Shown here in pieces: positions 59,010 to 64,000 of a stretch of 64,000 nucleotides of DNA. The stretch covers positions 16,451 through 80,450 of the forward strand of contig NZ_LAKD02000070.1 of NCBI RefSeq assembly GCF_000968685.2. The letters are read 5' to 3'. The notes beneath the pieces are model-generated. The model was not told the DNA's origin. It did no database searches and worked only from the letters and a program-made list of their open reading frames with translations. This stretch comes from Streptomyces antioxidans. GTDB taxonomy: Bacteria > Actinomycetota > Actinomycetes > Streptomycetales > Streptomycetaceae. Made by a program: the position numbers and the translations under genes. Position 1 is the stretch's first letter; each line of letters starts with the position of its first letter.

Positions 59010-59167
59010 GGCCCCCGTACCGTCCTCAATTCCCCGAACGCTGAAGATCCGCGATTCCCCGAGCGCTGAACATCCGCTGTCCCTTGGTCATCATCGGCCA
59101 CGGCGGCCATCCCCCGATGGTAGGAAGATACGGAAGGAGTAACGGTTCGGCGGTATGTGCCACCGAT

Positions 59168-60337
59168 ATGTTCCGGAGCATGAGCGCATCCGGGCTGCTG
59201 CCCGTAAGGACCCAACTGCGGCCCGTCGTCTCCGAGTTGAGGCTTTCGGCCTTCAAGAGCCACCGCCGTGCGGCGTTTCGGCTGGGGCCGCTGACCTTGA
59301 TCTCCGGTCCGAGCGGCAGCGGCAAGTCGGGGGTGCTGGAGGCGTACGCGGCGCTCGCGCGGCTCGCGGGCGGCGCCCGGCTCGCGGAGGTGTTCCGCGA
59401 TCCGGCCGCGTACATCCCGCGCCGGGCGCGGCCGGACCGGCAGGGGCGGCGCGGCTTCCGCATCGGCTGCACCGTGGACGGCCCGGTCGGGCCCGTACGG
59501 GTCGATGTCGCCGTACAGGTCGAGCCCGAACTGCGCATCGTGGGCGAGCGGATGACGGGGGCGGGGGAGACCCTGCTGGAGACGGCGCTGCGCGACCCGG
59601 GGCGGCGTTGTGTCCAGGCCGCCTGGCACACGGCGGGCGCGGTCGCGGTGACCCGCGCCCCGCTGCCCGACGACCGGCTGGCGACCTCGCTGCTGCCGCT
59701 GCGGGTCGCGGGCACGACGGAGGGGCAGCGGCTCGCGCTGGCCGCCGCCGAGCAGGTGGTCATCGCGCTGCGCTCGGTCTTCCCCTGCGATCCGCGGCCG
59801 GACCGGATGCGGGCGTCGGCGCCGCCGAGGGACGGTCGGCTGCGCGGCGGCTGCGAGAACCTGGCGACGGTGCTGCGGCGGACCAGCCGGGAGTGCGGCA
59901 CGCGGCACGCGGCGCTGGTCGCGGCGGTCCGGGCGGGGTGCGCCGGGCCGGTCGAGGGGCTGGTCACGGAGGGGCGCGCGGACGGGGTGGTGCGGGCCCT
60001 GGTCGAGCAGGGGGAGTTCGGCGCGATGCCCGTGGAGCGCCTGGGCGACGGCGAGTTGCGGTATCTCGCGCTCGCGCTGGTGCTGCTGACCGGGCCCGGT
60101 GTGCTGGCCGTGGACCCGGCGGCCGATGTGCTCCCCGCGCGGCAGGTGCTGACCGTGCTGGCCGACGGTTTCGACCGGTGTCTGGACCGGCGGCAGGCGC
60201 GGGAGCTCCTGGGGGTGGCGGCCCGGATGTGCGCACGGGGGCACATCCGGCTCGTGGGGACGGTGGGGGACGTGACGGGGGCGGTCGGGGACGCCCCCGT
60301 CACGGTGGTAGACCTGGGGCGTGAGCGAGTCCCATGA
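59168..60337 (+). CDS. AAA/ABC-type P-loop ATPase
   Basis: About 389 residues. Walker A is LISGPSGSGKSGVLEAYAAL near residue 45. An ABC-like signature and Walker B region occur together near the C-terminus: ERLGDGELRYLALALVLLTGPGVLAVDPA. This order fits SMC/RecF-like or AAA_15/AAA_21 ATPases rather than transporter ATPases. Partner and function are unknown. The start is uncertain: ATG 59168 and ATG 59180 are both possible, neither with a good ribosome site. It overlaps the MazG-like gene by 17 nt, so the two are probably co-expressed. Confidence 0.75.
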   Translation: MFRSMSASGLLPVRTQLRPVVSELRLSAFKSHRRAAFRLGPLTLISGPSGSGKSGVLEAYAALARLAGGARLAEVFRDPAAYIPRRARPDRQGRRGFRIGCTVDGPVGPVRVDVAVQVEPELRIVGERMTGAGETLLETALRDPGRRCVQAAWHTAGAVAVTRAPLPDDRLATSLLPLRVAGTTEGQRLALAAAEQVVIALRSVFPCDPRPDRMRASAPPRDGRLRGGCENLATVLRRTSRECGTRHAALVAAVRAGCAGPVEGLVTEGRADGVVRALVEQGEFGAMPVERLGDGELRYLALALVLLTGPGVLAVDPAADVLPARQVLTVLADGFDRCLDRRQARELLGVAARMCARGHIRLVGTVGDVTGAVGDAPVTVVDLGRERVP

Positions 60338-60683
60338 GAGCGAACGACGAACCGACGGCCTGGATGTGGCGGCGCTGCAGCGCAGGCTGGCCGCCTTCGC
60401 GGCGGCGCGCGACTGGCAGCGGTACCACACCCCCAAGAACCTCGCGGCGGCGCTGAGCGTCGAGGCGTCGGAGCTGGTGGAGATCTTCCAGTGGCTGACG
60501 CCTGAGGAGTCGGCGCGGGTGATGGGGGAGGAGGGGAAGGCGGCCCGGGTCGAGGACGAGGTCGCCGATGTGCTGGCGTACCTCCTTCAGTTCTGTGAGG
60601 TGCTGGGGATCGACGCGCTCGCGGCGCTTTCGGCGAAGATCGACCGGAACGAGGTGCGGTTTCCGGTGAGCGGGGGGCGCTGA
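60321..60683 (+). CDS. MazG-like nucleotide pyrophosphohydrolase
   Basis: 120 residues, single all-alpha NTP-PPase domain. Mg2+ motif pair is visible: EASELVEIFQWL (ExxE) and EDEVADVLAYLLQFC (ExxD), the pattern of RS21-C6/dCTPase-like house-cleaning enzymes, which hydrolyse (d)NTPs to monophosphates. HTPKNLAAALSVEA is the usual helix before it. GTG start inside the end of the ATPase gene. Substrate not decidable. Confidence 0.85.
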   Translation: MSESHESERRTDGLDVAALQRRLAAFAAARDWQRYHTPKNLAAALSVEASELVEIFQWLTPEESARVMGEEGKAARVEDEVADVLAYLLQFCEVLGIDALAALSAKIDRNEVRFPVSGGR

Positions 60684-61018
60684 GGGCGTACGGGGGCTGG
60701 GCGCGGCACGGGCGGGGGCTGGTCGTGAGCGGCGTGGGCGGGGGCTGTCCGTGAAAGGGGGCTTTGGCGGTGAAGAGGTGATGTCGCGGTGAACGGGTGG
60801 CTATGACGGTGAACGGGGGCTGTCGCAGTGAACCGTTATCTCCGGTGGTTCGCGAGGCTCCGACCCCTTGATCCGTCACTCTCCGTGGTGACGAAGTTAT
60901 CCACATCGCAACTGTTGTCAACAGATTCCTGAATTCCCCTAGCTTTTCTGGCTGTTAGTCATCACTCTGGGTAGTGGAGGAGTGACGGGCTCGGAAGTCC
61001 GTTGAGAGGGGTGCGGGA
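60684..61018. other. 335-bp intergenic region before the DUF6099 gene
   Basis: No gene. The first half holds G-rich, GTGAAC-type imperfect repeats (60720-60835). Near 60897-60905 is TTATCCACA, identical to the E. coli-type DnaA box. Further on, TGTCAA (60917-60922) and TAGCTT (60940-60945) with a 17-nt spacer are a possible promoter. GC content drops over 60890-60965. Confidence 0.5.
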
Positions 61019-61504
61019 ATGGACGCGATGCGGCTGATCGGTGTCACCCGGCACGCGCTGGCGAAGGCCGGGAGCGTGCACGACATCGTGGCCGAAGCCT
61101 GGCAGGTTCAAGCGCTGGCCGAAGCGGTCGGCGGATATTTCGCGGTGGGCGGCCCGGCGGCGGCGCGAGCGGAGGCGCGCGGTCTGTGCGAGGCGGGCGG
61201 GCGGGCGCGCGGCGCCCTGTTCCACCCGGCGCTGCACCACCCCACGCTGCGCGGCGGCGGCTTACGGGCCGCCCAGCTCTCGGAGGTGCGGGATCCGAGG
61301 GCGGTGCTGCTGGCGCTGGGGGAGCTGTTGGCGGAGGCGGGCTTCGCGCTGGTCGGGGTCGCCTCCAATACCGAGGAGGAGGCGCTGTACTGGCAGTGCG
61401 TGGAGGCGATCGACGCGGCGGACGAGGCCAGGGACCGGGTGCACGGCATGCTCAGGCACCTCACCTTCCGCGAATGGGGCGGGGAGTGGGGTGGTGCCGC
61501 GTGA
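61019..61504 (+). CDS. DUF6099 family protein
   Basis: 161 residues, mostly helical, cytoplasmic. It resembles an actinobacterial family I know as DUF6099, by the N-terminal MDAMRLIGVTRHALAKAG and the central AVLLALGELLAEAGFALVGVASNTEEEALYWQCVEAID region. No catalytic motif or membrane segment. Function unknown. GAGGGGTGCGGGA precedes ATG 61019. The oxidoreductase gene starts 18 nt after its stop. Confidence 0.72.
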   Translation: MDAMRLIGVTRHALAKAGSVHDIVAEAWQVQALAEAVGGYFAVGGPAAARAEARGLCEAGGRARGALFHPALHHPTLRGGGLRAAQLSEVRDPRAVLLALGELLAEAGFALVGVASNTEEEALYWQCVEAIDAADEARDRVHGMLRHLTFREWGGEWGGAA

Positions 61505-61522
61505 CGAGGCAGGATGGGTGCT

Positions 61523-62446
61523 ATGGATCTTCGCATCTTCACCGAGCCCCAGCAGGGGGCGACCTACGACACGCTGCTCGCCGTCGCCAAGGCCACCGAG
61601 GACCTCGGGTTCGACGCCTTCTTCCGGTCCGACCACTACCTCCGCATGGGAGATGTGGACGGCCTCCCTGGCCCGACCGACGCCTGGATCACCCTGGCCG
61701 GGCTGGCCCGCGAGACCCGGCGGATCCGGCTGGGCACCCTGATGACCGCAGCCACCTTCCGGCTGCCCGGTGTGCTGGCGATCCAGGTGGCACAGGTCGA
61801 CCAGATGTCGGGTGGGCGAGTCGAGCTGGGCCTGGGCGCGGGCTGGTTCGAGGAGGAGCACCGGGCCTATGGGATCCCCTTCCCCAAGGAGAAGTTCGCC
61901 CGGCTGGAGGAGCAGCTGGCCATCGTCACCGGGCTGTGGCAGACCCCGGTCGGCGAGACCTTCGGCCATGACGGTGCCCACTACCAGCTGGTGGACTCCC
62001 CGGCGCTGCCCAAGCCCGCGCAGAGCAAGGTGCCGGTGCTGATCGGCGGCCAGGGGACCACCCGCACCCCGCGGCTGGCCGCGCGGTACGCGGACGAGTT
62101 CAATATGCCGTTCGCCTCGCCCGAGGACAGCCAGCGCCAGTTCGGCCGGGTGCGGGAGGCGGCCGAGGCCGCCGGGCGCGAGGGGGACGACCTGGTGTAC
62201 TCGAGCGCGCTGGCGGTGTGCGTGGGCAAGGACGACGCCGAGGTCGCCCGGCGGGCCGCGGCGATCGGCCGGGAGGCCGAGGAGCTGAGGCAGAACGGTC
62301 TGGCGGGCACCCCGGCCGAGGTCGTCGAGAGGATCGGCCGCTATGCCGAGGCGGGCGCCTCCCGGCTCTACCTCCAGGTGCTGGACCTGAGCGACCTCGA
62401 TCACCTGGAGCTGATTTCCTCGCAGGTTCAGGCCCAGCTGGGCTGA
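61523..62446 (+). CDS. LLM-class F420-dependent oxidoreductase
   Basis: 307 residues, luciferase-like monooxygenase TIM-barrel fold. It belongs to the F420-dependent branch (MDLRIFTEPQQGATYDTLLAVAKATEDLGFDAFFRSDHYL is the N-terminal region; TRRIRLGTLMTAATFRLPGVLAIQVAQVDQMSGGRVELGLGAGWFEEEHRAYGIPFP is the core landmark). It probably transfers hydride using coenzyme F420; FMN cannot be excluded. Substrate unknown. An ATG at 61514, three codons upstream, is an alternative start. The next gene begins 23 nt after the stop. Confidence 0.88.
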   Translation: MDLRIFTEPQQGATYDTLLAVAKATEDLGFDAFFRSDHYLRMGDVDGLPGPTDAWITLAGLARETRRIRLGTLMTAATFRLPGVLAIQVAQVDQMSGGRVELGLGAGWFEEEHRAYGIPFPKEKFARLEEQLAIVTGLWQTPVGETFGHDGAHYQLVDSPALPKPAQSKVPVLIGGQGTTRTPRLAARYADEFNMPFASPEDSQRQFGRVREAAEAAGREGDDLVYSSALAVCVGKDDAEVARRAAAIGREAEELRQNGLAGTPAEVVERIGRYAEAGASRLYLQVLDLSDLDHLELISSQVQAQLG

Positions 62447-62469
62447 GCGCACCACCAGGAGGGCCCGTG

Positions 62470-63378
62470 ATGTCTATACCCGCCATCCCCCTGGCCGCCG
62501 CGCTGGAGCGCGGACCGCTCGTCCTCGACGGCGGTCTGTCCAACCAGTTGGAGGCACAGGGCTGCGATCTCTCCGACGAGCTGTGGTCGGCCCGGCTGCT
62601 GGCCGACGACCCGGGGCAGCTCGATGCGGCCCACACCGCTTACGTCCGGGCGGGCGCGCGGGTGCTCATCACCGGCAGCTATCAGGCCACCTACGAGGGG
62701 TTCGCCCACCGGGGCGTGGGCGATGAGGAGGCCACTGCGCTGCTGCGGCGCAGCGTCGAGCTGGCCCGCGGGGCGGCCGAGCGGGGCGCCGAGCCGGTGT
62801 GGGTGGCCGCCTCGGTGGGCCCGTACGGGGCGATGCTGGCGGACGGCAGCGAGTACCGGGGGCGTTATGGGCTGGGCGTGGCCGAGCTGACGCGGTTTCA
62901 CCGGCCGAGGATCGAGGCCCTGGCCTCGGCCGGACCCGACGTGCTGGCGCTGGAGACTGTGCCGGACGCCGATGAGGCCGAGGCGATGCTGAGCGCCGCC
63001 GAGGGATGCGGGGTGCCGGTATGGCTCTCCTACAGCATCGCGGGGGAGACGACCCGTGCCGGGCAGCCGCTGAGGGACGCCTTCGTCCTGGCCGCGGGGA
63101 CCGGCCAGGTGATCGCCGTCGGCGTCAACTGCTGTGAGCCGGGCGACGCGGACCGGGCCGTGGAGCTCGCGGCCGCCATCACCGGCAAGCCGGTGGTGGC
63201 GTATCCGAACAGCGGAGAGGAGTGGGACGCCACGACCCGGAGCTGGCGCGGCCCGGCGACCTTCGACCCGCGACGGGTCGACGCATGGCGGGCCGCGGGG
63301 GCACGGCTCATCGGCGGCTGCTGCCGGGTCGGCCCGGAACGGATCGCGGAACTGGCCACCGCGCTACGGAACCACTAG
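62470..63378 (+). CDS. mmuM: Homocysteine S-methyltransferase
   Basis: 302 residues. Makes methionine from homocysteine with S-methylmethionine or SAM as donor. Zn ligands are present: GVNCCEP (first Cys) and the C-terminal GGCCRVGP pair. N-terminal LVLDGGLSNQLEAQGCDLS is the family start. ATG 62470 with AGGAGG 7 nt upstream; an adjacent in-frame GTG is possible. Follows the LLM oxidoreductase closely on the same strand. Confidence 0.9.
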   Translation: MSIPAIPLAAALERGPLVLDGGLSNQLEAQGCDLSDELWSARLLADDPGQLDAAHTAYVRAGARVLITGSYQATYEGFAHRGVGDEEATALLRRSVELARGAAERGAEPVWVAASVGPYGAMLADGSEYRGRYGLGVAELTRFHRPRIEALASAGPDVLALETVPDADEAEAMLSAAEGCGVPVWLSYSIAGETTRAGQPLRDAFVLAAGTGQVIAVGVNCCEPGDADRAVELAAAITGKPVVAYPNSGEEWDATTRSWRGPATFDPRRVDAWRAAGARLIGGCCRVGPERIAELATALRNH

Positions 63379-64000
63379 CCGCATGCCCCCTACGGCGCAC
63401 GGCTCCCCTCCCCTCACCTGGGTCTGCGCCCCAGGGCTTCGCCCCAGCCCCGGCCTGGGCCTCCGCTCCAGCCCGTGCTCGGGGTTTCCGCCCCTGGCCC
63501 CCGCCTGTGGCCGTGCTCCGGGTCTCCACTTCAGCCCCTGCTCCGTGACTCCGCCCCTGCCCCTGCTCCGGGTCTCTGCCCCTGCCCCGGCCCGGGGCTT
63601 CGCTGCAGGACCTGGCCCCGGCCTCCGCCTCCGCCCCTGGTGGCTCCTCCCTCGGCTCCCCGGGGCTTCGCCCCAGACCCCAGACTCCGGGCCGGGGCTT
63701 CGCTCCAGGATCCTGGCCCGGGCCTCTGCGCCCGCCCCTGGGTCTCTGCCCCGCCCCGGGTCTTCCGTCCCCGACCTCGGCCGTGGCCTCGCCCCCGCCC
63801 CTGGGACGGGGCCCGCTCCAGGTTTCCGGCCCGGGTCTTCGCTCTAAACTCCCAGGCCCCGGCCTGGGGGTTCTGCCCCACGGCTCCGGGCCGGGGCTTC
63901 CCTCAGACCTCAGACCTCGGGCTGGGGCTTCGCCCTAGCGGTCTGGGTCGGGGTTCGCTCCGGGGCCGGGTTGCGTCCTGGGAAGTGGTGTACGGGTTCC
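63379..64000. other. 622-bp non-coding, C/T-rich low-complexity region
   Basis: From the mmuM stop to the window end the plus strand is strongly pyrimidine-rich and made of irregular repeats of GGGGCTTCGCCCC-, CTCCGGGTCTC- and GGCCTCCGC-like units, with many small hairpins. Frames across it translate only into Pro/Ser/Gly/Leu or Arg/Gly/Ala low-complexity strings without ribosome sites. No gene, tRNA or terminator could be singled out. Confidence 0.7.

Overview
The window is high-GC actinobacterial chromosome with GTG and TTG starts, ATGA overlaps and several likely leaderless mRNAs. It almost certainly comes from a Streptomyces species. The left third reads like the conserved core around S. 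coelicolor sepH, hemH, cutRS, dut and kdpDE (recalled from memory, not aligned). No rRNA or tRNA gene, insertion sequence or CRISPR array was seen.

Layout. 0.1-8.2 kb: rhodanese, SepH, a membrane protein, an FAD sugar-lactone oxidase with an MFS exporter, a (coproporphyrin) ferrochelatase and an inositol-monophosphatase-like enzyme. 8.4-14.8 kb: a 57-residue protein, CutR/CutS, DUF4193, DUF3093, thioesterase, dUTPase and DUF3710. 15.3-19.9 kb: KdpD/KdpE without kdpFABC, an OB-fold protein and DUF3159. 20.0-26.7 kb: two TrkA-type proteins, a conservon (CvnA-B-C with a wrecked CvnD) and a KimA-like potassium transporter. 26.8-28.2 kb: a TRAM/TrmA-type RNA methyltransferase.

The accessory heart is 28.2-44.2 kb. 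A low-GC boundary, a stand-alone LuxR-type DNA-binding protein and a broken ispH precede a biosynthetic cluster: two SAM methyltransferases, two P450s, a short-chain prenyl diphosphate synthase, a UbiA prenyltransferase, an arylamine N-acetyltransferase homologue, a fused aminodeoxychorismate synthase, aminodeoxychorismate lyase, an AurF-type N-oxygenase, a class II DAHP synthase and an SDR. Order and content match the benzastatin/virantmycin (bez) logic. Chorismate becomes p-aminobenzoate (PABA), which is N-hydroxylated and prenylated with methylated geranyl diphosphate. The hydroxylamine is then O-acetylated, and a P450 closes the indoline or tetrahydroquinoline ring. A duplicated ~125-bp promoter module sits in front of the first methyltransferase and in front of the main operon.

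Right of the cluster are a second enolase divergent from an HxlR-peroxiredoxin fusion, a GGCT-like/PdxH-like fusion and a DUF1398 protein. Next comes a LacI-controlled carbohydrate locus (solute-binding lipoprotein, two permeases, GH130 and GH13 enzymes) with two perfect operator palindromes. Then follow a MarR regulator, an MMPL transporter, an ATPase overlapping a MazG-like protein, DUF6099, an F420-type oxidoreductase and a homocysteine methyltransferase. The last ~620 bp are non-coding, low-complexity, pyrimidine-biased sequence.
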